Assembly: GCA_021307315.1 (NCBI GenBank)
Contig: JAJSPD010000023.1
Coordinates: forward strand, 496,001 to 560,000
Length of the DNA: 64,000 nucleotides
Source: Bisporella sp. PMI_857
Taxonomy: Eukaryota > Ascomycota > Leotiomycetes > Helotiales > Helotiaceae
Direction of reading: 5' to 3'
In this document: positions 23,213-34,241 of the stretch, one piece after another
Layout of the letters: each line of letters begins with the position of its first letter
Position numbering within the stretch: position 1 is the first letter of the stretch
Notes under the pieces: model-generated
Told to the model about the DNA's origin: nothing
The model's database searches: none
Seen by the model: only the letters and a program-made list of their open reading frames with translations
Program-made: the position numbers and the translations under genes

Positions 23213-26190
23213 ATGGAGCAAACCTCGACGCCGACTGGTCCCCATGCTCGGAGACGTCCTGCACACCTGTCTATTTCCTTGCGCCATGACAACCTGATGG
23301 GCATATCGAATCCTGATAACTTACAACTTCCTCTCAAATTGAAGCCTTCGGGTGGACGCTCTACATCCAATATGGCACTCAGGAAGAAGATCCTGGAGAA
23401 AGACCAGTTGAAGCATTGGTTTGATACATCAAACACTCACCATGCGGTCCGCTCTGAGCCAGCTTTCGTTGAAAGTGAGTTAGCATATGCTATGTTGTTA
23501 ATAATTCACTAATAAACTTCGTCTCCGCAGGTGATTCACCGCCGCACTTCCTTCATAATGGCAGCTCCGGAGAATCGAGTGATGTGGTTCGTTTTGGTGG
23601 AAGATCTCGGTCAACTCATCTACCAACCACAGTTGGATATTCGATCACAAATGGCAGTAGATCGGACGATCTTAGGAGCGTGATCGACGACCTGACAATT
23701 GAGAATCGGAAGTTAAAGGAAAAGCTAAAGAGATATAAGTCGTCATACCGGCCGCGGCCTCCCTTGGAGAAAGATAAGCTTTTTGAAATAAAAATTCATG
23801 GTTTGCCGGCAGACAGGCGAAGGGAGTTGGAGGCTACATTGAGCGCTTTTGCTACATCTGTTAGCAGTGGTGGAAACAATCTTGACACGAAAAATGCTCC
23901 TTTGAACGACCATCATATCGAGTCAAAGAACGTTTCAAATAATACTTCACACAATCCCTCCTCTCTTACTACTTCGACCTCGACCTCGCGGCTTGTTGAC
24001 TCTGGATATGCATCCATGGCAAACTCCGGTCCGACACATACATCAATCTCAGTGCGGCAAGCCCCTGGTCACAAGCCTAACTCTAACACTCAAGATTTGA
24101 AGACGAAGAAAATTGAGTCTTATCTTGATGACATTCCTGAAGGGTTACTGCCGAAGAACGCCAAGTATACAACTTTGACTGACCGACAAAGAAAGAAAAT
24201 TGTTGTGCAGCGTCTTGAAGAACTGTTTGCTGGCAGACACGGAAGCAAGACTCGCTTCAGTCAGCCTATGCAACAGCAAGAAGTGTCTAACTCAGCTGCA
24301 AAAGCGGATCGAGACTCCGGCGCTGCTGTTCCTGATGAAGGTGTCCGTGAAGCTCATATGCTAAAATATCCCATGGAACTGGATATGGCAAGTGCGGATG
24401 AGCAAGTCGAAGAACTGAAGTGTAGTTCAGAACCTATCACTAGACTGGGTTCTCCTACTAGGAGATCTTTCTCCTCTGAGCAGAGACCCACAAGACCACT
24501 AGATCTCGATCCCGATCGTGCTCAAATACCATCAGATAATTTTGAGTATATCCGGCACCTAGGTTTGTCCGCACCGCAATTAGCAAGACAAGAGTCTAAA
24601 GATGCGCCACCTGATGCAGACGGCTGGATATATCTAAATCTTCTGATGAATATGGCCCAACTACACATTATAAATGTTACCATCGATTTCGTGCGGCTAG
24701 CTATTGTAGAAGTCAGCGAGAAATTCCAATTATCTCGAGATGGCAAGAAAGTACGGTGGCGAGGGGGAACCGAAAGAACCCGACTGAGCAGTGATAGTGA
24801 GCACAGTAGCACGTGGTATCAGTCTCCCCCAGATAGTGACGACGAAGGGGAAGCGGAGGAAACATGGTGTAAAGAGAAAACTTACAAACAAACCTTGTCG
24901 GAAAACGCTTTAAAATCCTTCCAGCCAGATTTTGCCAGGGAGCAGCACAGGCAAAGTGGATTTCATTATCAACCTGTTTTAAGACGCCAGTTTTCATCGG
25001 AGGAGGACGATACTATGAACATTGATAGCGACTCCTATCCCTCGAGGTACAGCATGAGAAATGCAGGGATGGGGAAATCATCAAGTATGCAGAGCCAGCA
25101 AACTTCCAGCTCACAGAATCACCCTCATGGTGGTGCGATCGTGTTTTACAGTGGAGCTCGGTTTTTCACAGATTTATCTGGAGATCGAGGTCATCGCAGT
25201 AGCGCATCTCTGTCAACGAGAAAGCTTGAAATCAATGAGGCTCAAGAAATATTAGGTTGTAAAAGAAAACGGACAGCCATTTCAAGAAGTTCATCAGACT
25301 CATCTTTACCTGCAAGACCATTCAAATATCATACGAATAATCTCCTCCACCTGAAAGAAAACTCGGTGAGCCCGGAACCATTGGCCACTGTGACGTCGCC
25401 GTTCGACTTTTCGCCAAATTGGTCGTTGAGTGCAGCGATTCCGGAGACATCACCGCAATCTTTCGATGCGAGTGGCATTGGCGCAACGCAGCCTGCCGAT
25501 CACTTTTTGGTAAAAGTTCGAACGCGCCACAGGGTTTTGGCAGAATGTATGCGTATCAAGCTATCAGAGTTCCCATCAGCACGGTTCAGACCTAAAGTGT
25601 CCCATCGGACAGTTCCACAGCGTCTGCTAAATACTTTTCGGCTGAACAATCTCCAGGACGATACCCAGGCCAAGGACGTTCGGTGTGCTGCACCTAATTT
25701 CCATCAGTCATTGTCAATGGAATCATCAGCCGAAGAGTTCTCAGTCAAGACTGAGATCATTCGTACAGAATATAAACAGCTCAAGCCTTCGCCACTGCCG
25801 GCTCCATCCAACTACTATGGGATAATGTCTGGTTCGGACAGCTCGGACAGCTTGGACAGCTTGGACAGCTCGGACTCTGAAAGTAAGAGTCGTCTTATTA
25901 GGAGAACCTACATTCGCCAAGATCGTTCTGCAATGCAACGATCGGTAGAACAATCTTCCGTGGAAGTAGAGCAAGAGTCGGATTCTGGAGAGGTAGAAGA
26001 TGATGAATATGACGATGAGGATGAGGATGAAAGGAGTCCGTTGAGTAGCGGGAGTGGCGGTCTAGCTGTACCGCCAGCGCTTGAAGCAAATTCGGATATG
26101 CCAACGCCTTCGGCAGTGGCAAGCTCAGCAATGAGCATGGACGAAGAAAGCGAAGCCTCCATCCAGGTATCGCCTGGCTCTGAGGGATGA
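23213..26190 (+). CDS. frq: Circadian clock protein FREQUENCY (FRQ)
   Basis: Negative element of the fungal circadian oscillator. FRQ dimerises, binds FRH and casein kinase 1 and inhibits the White Collar complex that transcribes it. Exons 23213-23474 and 23531-26190 give 973 residues, close to Neurospora FRQ. Diagnostic blocks are the dimerisation coiled coil at about 133-158 (DDLRSVIDDLTIENRKLKEK), KLFEIKIHGLP and RRRELEATL just after it, and the casein-kinase-binding region at about 282-323 (SYLDDIPEGLLPK, LTDRQRKKIVVQRLEELF). Further blocks are LNLLMNMAQLHIINVT, the Arg-rich KKVRWRGG and FYSGARFFTDLSGD, before an acidic PEST-like C-terminus (EVEDDEYDDEDEDE). Many Ser/Thr-Pro and Ser/Asp clusters fit its progressive phosphorylation. 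Downstream in-frame ATGs at residues 29 and 54 could give a short isoform, as in Neurospora. The intron (GTGAGT donor) falls in the variable N-terminus. Confidence 0.95.
25833..25877 (+). repeat. In-frame 9-bp repeat within frq encoding Ser-Asp/Leu-Asp runs
   Basis: Five tandem 9-bp units of the type TCGGACAGC/TTGGACAGC encode SDSSDSLDSLDSSDS. The period is a multiple of three, so copy-number change would keep the frame and alter a phosphorylatable acidic-serine stretch near the FRQ C-terminus. Confidence 0.85.
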
Positions 26191-26889
26191 ATATATATAC
26201 ACTGGATATGCAGATTGGCGCTTGCATTGCTTTGAAGCATACATCGGAGTTGTTGAGAAATAACAAGGATTGCACAAAATGTTTCAGGCATTGGGATGAG
26301 GCGTTTTCGAGATGCACAAGCTGATGTAAAATGATACCATATATAGCAGAAGCTTTTGAAAGAATATAATGTTACGGGTTCCATTTGGAACCTCTCTTGG
26401 CCTCCTACCTGTACATCATACAAATGTTGACTTCAATCATTAGAATAACATATTATTTCTGCTCAGGGATATCCAGAATGGCATTGCTCCGACCTTTAAG
26501 TGATTCGATATTTTCCTCAATATCTACAGTACACTATCTGTTATATAGTCAGTGCCTATGAACAACAATTGAGTTCTCTCTTTGGCCAAGAATCCCGCGG
26601 CCCAATTCCGCTCAGCCTGGCCCTCTCTCAAACGCGGGGTCTCTCCACAGTCCCAAAACACCCACGCCCACCCCTGGAATCGCTCTGTCCCCCACTTGCC
26701 GGCTACCAGGCTTAGAAGCTGGGTAAGGATTATTCCGGCTCATCGGCTTAAGCTTGCGACCTCGCATGGCCATGGGGAAAGAGGACGGTTTTCCTTTTTC
26801 AGTTTGTTTCTTTTCTCGTTATTTTCCCCCTCTCCATCCTGAGCTCGTGTTCCCAATTGAGGCGTTGAGGTCGTCTGTAAAATCTAAAA
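26191..26889. other. Intergenic region frq-SCOT
   Basis: 3' region of frq and promoter of the CoA-transferase gene, both on the plus strand. A pyrimidine-rich tract (26788-26838) lies shortly before the start codon. No gene seen. Confidence 0.55.
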
Positions 26890-28568
26890 ATGCCTTCAGC
26901 ACAGCTTTGTTTCCGCGCCGCAAGGGCGTATACCAGGAATACTTCCAAGGTACGTTGTTTTGTTTAGAACGAGAGGAGCAAGTTTGGTAGCTGATTATTT
27001 TGGGGGGGAACAGCAGTCGATATTGATAGCCCGTACATTTGCTTCGACATCTCGCCGCCATGAGATTAACAAGGTCGTTTCCTCAGCCCGCGAAGCGATC
27101 GCGGATATGAAACCTAATAGCACGCTTCTTTGCGGTGGGTTCGGGCTTTGCGGCGTGCCAGACACGCTCATTGATGAGGTTCTCACCCAAAGACACCTCA
27201 CAGGGCTCACCGCCGTGTCAAATAATGCGGGGACGGACGAGAGCGGGCTGGGCAAGCTGTTGAAGAGCAAGCAAATCAAGAAGATGATTGCCTCTTATAT
27301 CGGGGAGAACAAGACATTTGAGAAGATGTATCTGACGGGCGAGGTGGAGCTAGAGTTGACACCGCAGGGAACGCTGGCGGAGCGGTGTGCGAGCGGTGGA
27401 AAGGGAATCCCAGCATTTTATACGCCTGCTGCCTTTGGCACCGTGGTGCAAACTGGCGAGCTGCCATTGAGGAATAATGCGGATGGGACTCCAAAGGAGT
27501 ATTCATACCCCAAGGATGTGAAGATCTTCGACGGAAAGCCGTATCTGCTTGAGGAGAGCATCAAGGGCGATTATGCATTCGTCAAGGCGTGGAAGGCGGA
27601 TAAGCTTGGGAACTGCCAGTTCCGGCTCGCGGCAAACAACTTCAATGGTGCAATGGGACGGAATGCCAAGATGACGATCGTGGAGGCGGAGGAGATTGTC
27701 GAGCCGGGCGAGATTGCGCCAGAGAGCGTGCATCTACCGGGGATATATGTCAAGCGGGTCATCAAGTCGACGGCGGAGAAGAATATTGAGAAGTTTACGT
27801 TTGCGAAGGATCCTAATGATGCAGATGCGAAAGCGGCGTTGGGCAGTGGTGAGACGGCGGCGAAGAGGGAACGCATTGTGAGGAGAGCCGCGAAGGAGTT
27901 TAAGAATGGCATGTATGCGAATCTCGGTATTGGCATGCCAATGCTTGCTCCCTCTTTTGTTGGTCCTGAGGTAGAGGTTCAGCTACAATCCGAGAACGGT
28001 ATTCTAGGTCTAGGTCCATATCCAGTCAAGGGTAAGGAGGACGCGGATCTTATCAATGCTGGCAAGGAGACAGTGACTTTGAACCCTGGCGCTGCGGTCT
28101 TTGGCAGCGAAGAAAGTTTTGGCATGATCAGAAGCGGCCGTGTTAACCTCACCATTCTCGGTGCTATGCAGGTCAGTGCCAATGGCGATTTGGCCAACTG
28201 GATGTTGCCAGGCAAGATTAAGGGCTTTGGTGGCGCAATGGACTTGGTTAGCAACCCGTCCAAAACAAAAGTCGTCGTTACGATGGAACATACAGACAAG
28301 AAAGGCAATGCAAAGATTGTGAAGCAGTGTGCCTTCCCTCTGACCGGAAAAGCTTGCGTATCATTGATTATCACCGAACTGGTAAGTCTTTATCTTTGTT
28401 TACGAGGACAAGGGCTCGGCTAATTTTTGTACTTAGGGAGTGTTCGACGTGGATTTCGCAACTGGTTTGACATTGATTGAGATCGCTGATGGTGTGACCG
28501 TGGAGGAGATCAAAAGCAAGACGGAAGCGCCGTTCAAAGTTGCGGATGACCTGAAACCCATGTTGTAG
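26890..28568 (+). CDS. Succinyl-CoA:3-ketoacid coenzyme A transferase, mitochondrial
   Basis: Transfers CoA from succinyl-CoA to acetoacetate and related acids in mitochondria (family I CoA transferase; fungal members also act in acetate and propionate CoA balance). Exons 26890-26949, 27014-28381 and 28437-28568 give 519 residues, full length. The N-terminus is a basic, Ser/Arg-rich targeting sequence (MPSAQLCFRAARAYTRN, ARTFASTSRR). The alpha part has the glycine-rich CoA-transferase signature CGGFGLCGVPDTLI; the beta part has NLGIGMPMLAP and the catalytic-Glu motif SENGILGLGP (Glu about 347). It ends with the conserved GVFDVDF and IADGVTVEEIKSKT. The first intron acceptor could be 27013 or 27016, changing one residue. 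Confidence 0.95.
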
Positions 28569-28713
28569 ATATTGCGTCCTTGTTTTTTTGTACAACTTAC
28601 TGCAATAAAAAAATGGTGCATTTAAGGAGCATACGCTATTTCAGTTTCATACTTCCTCAATGCTACAGGATTCAAGACAGATCTTGTCTAAAGTATGATT
28701 TCCTACCTCGAAC

Positions 28714-29487
28714 CTAAGCCTGCTCACCACCCTTCGTCAAAAGCACACATCGAACTCTAATCTCCTTCCCCCTCAACAGCTCCCCATCCCCCTCATTCCG
28801 CACGCCAGCCTTCAACATCTTCCTCCTCTCCTCTCCGATCCCCTCCTCCGCCCGTCTAGCCACCCAATCAAGATCGCCCCTCCACTCCGGCGCCGCGATA
28901 AAAGCCGTCTCGCCTTTAAACTCCCGCCCGAACTCGACCACGATGTCCACGCCCTCCAACCCCCTCATCCGGCCCAAGATCCCCAAGAGCCCCGCGTCGC
29001 AGCAGATATTCCAGATGCGCAGGTCGAGCGCGAGATGCTGGATTGCGTGCCGGGACGGCGAGGTGGAGAGGTTGTAAAGAAGCTCGGGCAGGTGCTGGGA
29101 GAGGATCGGCGCGAGCGACGTGATGTACAACGTGTCGGTGGATGGGCAGAAGGGGATCAGCGGTGAGAGAGCCGGCTTTCGTGGCGGCGGACCGAGGATC
29201 AGGGGGGCGTAATGGTGGAGGGTGAGGGAGCGGGATTCGCATGTTATGGAGAGGGTTGTGGGCGGCGGAGTGCGGGAAAGGTAGATTGAGCGGACGGTGG
29301 AGTAGGTTATTGTTAGGATGCGACGGGGCGGGAGAGCATGCTCCCAGATCTTGAGGCGGAGCTCGGTGGGAAGCTCGGAAAAGAGCGTGAATAATGTTTG
29401 GGGATGTGGCAGAGTTTGAGTTGGAGGTGGTAATGAGGGCTTTAGATGCGAGATGTCGTGAAAGAGAGGGTCGGTGAGGTGGTGCAT
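28714..29487 (-). CDS. 2EXR-domain protein
   Basis: Intronless 257-residue protein. About residues 33-50 carry the fungal 2EXR motif, seen as LFSELPTELRLKIWEHALPP, followed by the usual R-x-I/L-x(n)-strand pattern and LSITCESR. Proteins of this kind are very numerous in Pezizomycotina, and their function is not known; they have been loosely compared with F-box proteins because of the N-terminal LPxELRxxIW helix. The gene is strikingly C-rich on its coding strand and GC-rich compared with both neighbours. It converges on the SCOT gene 145 bp away. Confidence 0.8.
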   Translation of the reverse strand: MHHLTDPLFHDISHLKPSLPPPTQTLPHPQTLFTLFSELPTELRLKIWEHALPPRRILTITYSTVRSIYLSRTPPPTTLSITCESRSLTLHHYAPLILGPPPRKPALSPLIPFCPSTDTLYITSLAPILSQHLPELLYNLSTSPSRHAIQHLALDLRIWNICCDAGLLGILGRMRGLEGVDIVVEFGREFKGETAFIAAPEWRGDLDWVARRAEEGIGEERRKMLKAGVRNEGDGELLRGKEIRVRCVLLTKGGEQA

Positions 29488-29936
29488 AGTTTATAGACAA
29501 TTGGCGCAGTTTGAGTTGTACGTATAAGTAGTGATTTCTCGTTGTAATGTCGATATAGATAAGTAAGAGCTTGGTGACGTTCAAAATAGAGAGGGTGATG
29601 ATGCGGAGGTGGGGATCGGGTCGGACTTTCGCTTCGGCTCATGATGATATACCCGGCCAATCTTCCTCCAGCCCTAACCATAGCCATAACCGTAGCTTAC
29701 CGGGAGGGACTTCGGGAAAATATATGAGAGTTTTCAATGCTCACTGGACGAAAGAGACAGAAACCAAGAAAGACAATCGTGAGGATACCCAAATATTAGT
29801 AGAGTTTGGAATTCGTAGCATTGACATTATGCGCCTTAAAGTCCACCCTAGGCAGTTCTGACGGCCGATATCGTACAATTTTTATACATGAGTGGAAATA
29901 ATAAGACAACAAATGAAGACTTGATCCACAAGATAC
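29488..29936. other. Intergenic region
   Basis: 449 bp between the 2EXR gene's start and the MAM33 3' end. Nothing recognised. Confidence 0.55.
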
Positions 29937-30830
29937 TTATGCCGCGACAAAGTCCTTAACGTTCGACAGCCATCTCACATACTCTTTTTGCTCCTTCACC
30001 TCAATATAATCGGGAACGAAGATCGCCAGCGCGGTGTTGACACCTCTCTCCTCAAGGTATCTCTCCAAAAGCACTTGCAAGTCTTCGTCTAGGTTGTTGA
30101 ATGGTGGGCCAACATATAGGTCTTGTCTCTCGTGAACCTTCTCGACAGTTTTAGCGTGGGCGTGAGATGCATCTTTGTAGTAGTAGACGTTCTCAATTAC
30201 GATCATGCCATCTTGGGCGACGGTCTCAACTGCGAGAGCACCCTTGCCTGCTTTCTCGATGACGACATTGACGCGGGCTGGGTATGATGGCTCTTGGTCT
30301 TCTGCCTCAGCGTCTTCCTCGGCCTTCTCTCCTTCCAGCTCCTCCTCATCACCGATGGCGCGGTCTTGGTAGTCGGCCTCTGGGTCAAGGTTGTTAAGGT
30401 CTGCGATGGAGAAAGTGACGCGAATGCTTAAGATATCATTAGCTTCGAACAATATTCCGACAATAGAAAGCGCTTACTTCTCATCACCATATGTTCTCGT
30501 GAGAACAACATCCTCCTCACCCGGTGTATCGATGATCTCGAAAGGACCGTTCTGGATGTATTCTTGAACACTAGCTGGGATACTCTCCGATTCCTTCATC
30601 TCGTTCTCCATTAAAATCTCGGATTCAAGCTTTGCAAGCAATTCCTCATCGCCATCATTCGCCCTCCTACTCGATGATGTGGAGAATGCAGAAGCATATT
30701 GTGTGCTCGATGCCTTCCAGACTGATTGTAGCAGAGAGGGCTGTCTTAGTGCTGGAGTGCGGAGTGCTGAGCTTGTCAATCGAGTGACGCTTCGTGGAGC
30801 TGAGCGAGCGAAGGATCTGATGGAAAACAT
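29937..30830 (-). CDS. MAM33: Mitochondrial acidic protein MAM33 (p32/gC1qBP family)
   Basis: Matrix protein of the p32 family, a doughnut-shaped acidic trimer linked to mitochondrial translation and respiratory function. Exons 30830-30478 and 30426-29937 give 280 residues. The first about 50 residues are a classic targeting peptide (MFSIRSFARSAPRSVTRL, no acidic residues, Ser/Arg-rich, SRR near the cleavage zone). The mature part has VTFSIADLNNL, a very acidic loop (DEEELEGEKAEEDAEAE), ARVNVVIEK, YVGPPFNNLDEDLQ and the conserved end EYVRWLSNVKDFV. The intron donor GTAAGC at 30477 and acceptor at 30427 keep the frame. A transposon lies only 147 bp upstream of the start codon, so its promoter may be truncated or altered. 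Confidence 0.94.
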
Positions 30831-30977
30831 GATGAAGAAGGTTTATCAATGAATAGAGGTTAGGCGTGAAATAATTGATAGTGCGGTTGATGTGAAAAGG
30901 AGAGAAGATCTTCGAGCTCAGAACAACTTTCCGAAAAATTAAAGTGGAGAATGAGGCTGACCAAAGAGCGAAGGTTA

Positions 30978-31024
30978 ACCGAGATCCCGTGACAAATCCC
31001 GTCCCGCATCAAATCCCACTCAAA
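30978..31024 (+). repeat. Left terminal inverted repeat (47 bp) of the pogo-like element
   Basis: Begins ACCGAGATCCCGTGACAAAT and is an exact inverse complement of 33115-33161. Confidence 0.95.
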
Positions 31025-31050
31025 AATACATTCTATATATATCTTCAAAC

Positions 31051-32608
31051 ATGAATAACTACGCCAAATCAGACGTTATTGACAAAGCTGTTGATTCAAT
31101 TCGATCAGGGGAGTTTCTAAATGCTTCCCAAGCAGCGGCACACTTTGGATGTGATCGTACGTCGATTAGCAAAAGGCTGAAGGGTTAAACCTGTCATAAA
31201 GCCCATGCAAACTTTGTTAGCCGACAATGCTTTACAGACTTTCAGGAACGAGAGCTTATTCGTAGGATTAACTATTTGAGTGAAAAGCAAATGCTTTCTA
31301 CTAGTAGAATAGTCAGGAACTTTGCGGAAGAGCTAAAAGGAAAAAGTGTAAAAAAGAACTAAGTCGGCCAATTTGTAGCTCGGCATAAATCGGAACTTAA
31401 ATCGATGTACTTGCGTAACATTGATAATTTGCGAGTTGCCGCTGAATATAAGCTTATGTTTCAATTGTTTTATAACAACGTAAGTCACTTAGTTTTGTAG
31501 TTGATTTAATATTAATTTTTAAGAGAGTAATTGGCTGACTAGCTACGTTCCGCAGCTGGAGCGTACAATTGAAAAATATCAAATAACAGCCGACAATATA
31601 TATAATTTTAATGAAAAAGGATTTCTTATAAAAATAAGTCGTATAATAAAAAAGATTACAAGCCAACAAGCTATAAATAAGCTGGGTGGAATAAAAAATC
31701 GTCAAGACGGCAATCGAGAGTTTATTAGTTGCTTGGCTTGCATTTCAGCAATAAAGAAAACTATTCCTCCTTTCTTGATCTACAAAGAATCAAATCACTA
31801 ATTGCAATTTAGTTAGCTTGAAAACGTCAATAAAGATTCAAATACTTATTTTGCTTTATCTGAGAATAAATAAAGTAGTAATAAACTCGGCATAAAGTAG
31901 CTAAAGAAAATGTTTAATCGCTATACTTAGCCAGCTAGTCCTCGATCTAGGCGTCTATTAATAGTAGATGGCCATTCTAGTCATATAAATTACGAATTCG
32001 TCGAATAAGCCGATCGCTACCGCATAATCATATTGATTTTACTACTACATTTTACACACAAATTGCAACTTCTCGATATTGGCCTGTTCGGCCTTTTTGC
32101 TACAGCTTACTCTGTACGACTCGATATGCTATTGGCGGGCAGCAGTGGCTTTACAACTATGAGTAAAAGCATGTTCTTTGATTTATTTAAGCTTTCTTTT
32201 GATGAAGTTTTTTCCGAAAAGAATATTCAGCATGCTTTTTAAAAGCCTGGTATTTAGCTAGTCAATCGGAAAGATATAATCAATTCAGTACGACGTATTA
32301 AAAAGCTTATTGCGAAAAGGGTTTTTAATACGATTTTTACGTTTACAAACTCCAGAACTGTACGTTTAGCTCTAAAAGTATATCAACAGAATCCTAGTGA
32401 AAACGTTATACAAAAAGTGTTCAAAAAGCTGGAAACCGCAATTGCAAAAGCTAATATCGCGGAACATGAAAATAAAGAGTTACGAGAAGCTATTATATAT
32501 AAGAAATCAAAAAGAAAAAGAAGCCGAAAGCTTGATTTAAGTAAAGAACCTGATCAAAGAACTATTGTGTATTTGCTAGCCAAAGTTGAAAGAATTAAAG
32601 AATACTAA
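31051..32608 (+). pseudogene. Degenerate pogo-type transposase
   Basis: Translation in plus-strand frames shows, in order, an N-terminal helix-turn-helix (SQAAAHFGCDRTSISKRLKG, then a stop at 31186-31188) and a CENP-B/Tc5-type DNA-binding part (QERELIRRINYLS, MLSTSRIVRNFAEEL, KSMYLRNIDN). The DDE_1 core follows (DNIYNFNEKGF, LLIVDGHSSH, LQLLDIGLFG), then a charged C-terminal coiled tail. At least six stops and some frame changes interrupt it. Several stops replace expected Gln or Trp codons, as C-to-T changes would. The first catalytic Asp (family pattern NFDEKGF) is Asn here at 31610-31612. The copy cannot encode an active enzyme. A Lys-rich open tail (32620-33010) may be the end of the same frame. 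Confidence 0.85.
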
Positions 32609-33114
32609 TTAAAGAAAGAAAATAAAGCTAAAACTATAAAAGATCAAAAGAAAGCTCGAAAAGTTCAAATTGAACTTAATAAAGCTATTAAAGTCAAAAA
32701 AGTAAAAGAAAAGGAAACTCGACTAGCTAAAGCTCAATTACAGAAAGAGAAAGCCGACCAGAATTTTCTTTAATTAGAGTCACTAGCCAAAAAGTCGCTT
32801 TTTACTACTATTACACCTAACTTGGCTTCACAAAAAATAACAAAACCTCAAAAGAAATCTATTAAAGCTTCTTTAACTTCAAAGCCTAAGAAAAAAGCTC
32901 AAAATCAAGTAGTAGATAAAAAGGTTGTTGTAGAAAAAGTGGTGCGGAAAAATCGAGTTGGAAGGGCAATTAAGCTACCATTACGCTTTCAAGAATCTTT
33001 TCCTTTGTAAAAATGATACAACAAATCATTATAAATCGATTGAGCCTACTTTCATTGTATATAGATTTGTGGTTGATTTTTTATTAATTTTTTACTATAA
33101 GTTCAATTGATAAA

Positions 33115-33161
33115 TTTGAGTGGGATTTGATGCGGGACGGGATTTGTCACGGGATCTCGGT
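33115..33161 (-). repeat. Right terminal inverted repeat (47 bp) of the pogo-like element
   Basis: Exact inverse complement of 30978-31024; followed by the TA duplication. Confidence 0.95.
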
Positions 33162-33559
33162 TATGCAAGGCTGCCAAAGTAAGAAACAAGTCAATACACA
33201 TTATAGACCAGATAACCTCTCACTTCATGTGAAAATCTTGATAACAGGAAAGAAATTCAAGCTGTACAACTAGATTGCCATCAACCAAAAAATTCTAATA
33301 CGTTGAAAGAACCTCTAACCAGGTCAAAAGATACAGCCGACACCCTTCCTCGAAGACTTCAGGTAGCATCTCAGCACACCTGTGTATTTTTGAGCCGGAA
33401 CAGCTTTCTAATTGGCTATACATTCAAATACGCATCTCATATCCTCATCTTGCGGAGAAGAATTCGTACTGCGTAGTAACATTTCCGTATTTGCGGACTT
33501 TTGGTATCAACGTGACATGACCAGTATACTCCCCAACGCCTCTCGTAACTAATCGTATA
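33162..33559. other. Intergenic region between the transposon and TMA16
   Basis: 398 bp; contains the TMA16 3' flank. No gene seen. Confidence 0.55.
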
Positions 33560-34241
33560 TTATGCTTGTCCTTTTGGCGGAAACTTTGAAGGTTTGGTAG
33601 TGCCATTTCTCGAGATAAGAACCCAGTTCAACGTTGACAGGTATGCCCATGCTCCATCCCATCGATCCAAGAATATCACGTTATTGGTATCTGTAAGATC
33701 TGGCAAGTCTGCTCATATTAGTAAAATGATGCCAAAATTTAGCAGTCCAGCGTACAGAAACCATTCTCATATTCTTTCTCATCTGCAGCAATCTTCATTC
33801 TCAAGACATCTTCCCGTGTACTTGCTGGCCTTCCTGCCCGACGCTCCTTCTTCAATGCGTTGTACTCTTCGTCGTGCTGGTGAACGAAGCTATACTTGAT
33901 CAGCGTGTATTCTTTGAACGGAGCGCAGAGCTTTTACTCGTGAACCAGACTCTGAATCGCATCCAGTTCCAAAGGATTCCCATTGTTTTTCCGGATTGCG
34001 TCTTGGAAGAATGCCGCTCGCACAACTAATTTCGATCAGGCCTCGCTCTCCTGGGTGCTGGCTCTCACATACCTAGTGGTTGGTCATTCTTTCTTCTAGC
34101 TGCTGCGACTCGTTCCAATTTGTAATCCCTCATCTCTGCCCTCCGCAGTCGTTGCGAATCCCGCGAATTCTCATGCAGGGCAGTAATGTTTCCCTTCTTC
34201 TTTGAGATCTTCTTCCTCGTCTTCTCCAGGCTTTTCGGCAT
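33560..34241 (-). CDS. TMA16: Translation machinery-associated protein 16 (Tma16)
   Basis: Ribosome-biogenesis/translation-associated protein that binds nuclear pre-60S particles in yeast. Four exons (34241-34073, 34025-33938, 33889-33756, 33708-33560) join cleanly to 179 residues. None is long enough to stand out as a single open frame, so the gene is easy to miss. Family blocks are MPKSLEKTRKKISKKKG, ALHENSRDSQRLRRAEMRDY, FVHQHDEEYNALKKERRAG, RPASTREDVLRMKIAADE, KEYENGFYLPDLTDTNNV and WAYLSTLNWVLISRNG, ending in a basic/Pro tail. Introns are 47-50 bp with GTATGT, GTAAAA and GTACGC donors; the second and third donors are weak but forced by frame and conservation. It is divergently arranged with EXO1 (456 bp between starts). 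Confidence 0.9.

Larger units (their letters stand above)
30978..33161 (+). mobile_element. Pogo/Fot1-like Tc1-mariner DNA transposon, defective copy
   Basis: Bounded by perfect 47-bp terminal inverted repeats and flanked by TA on both sides (30976-30977 and 33162-33163), the target duplication of Tc1/mariner/pogo elements. The 2184-bp body contains a broken plus-strand transposase of the DDE_1/CENP-B-like type. The interior is very AT-rich, whereas the terminal repeats are not. It sits between MAM33 and TMA16. Confidence 0.93.
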
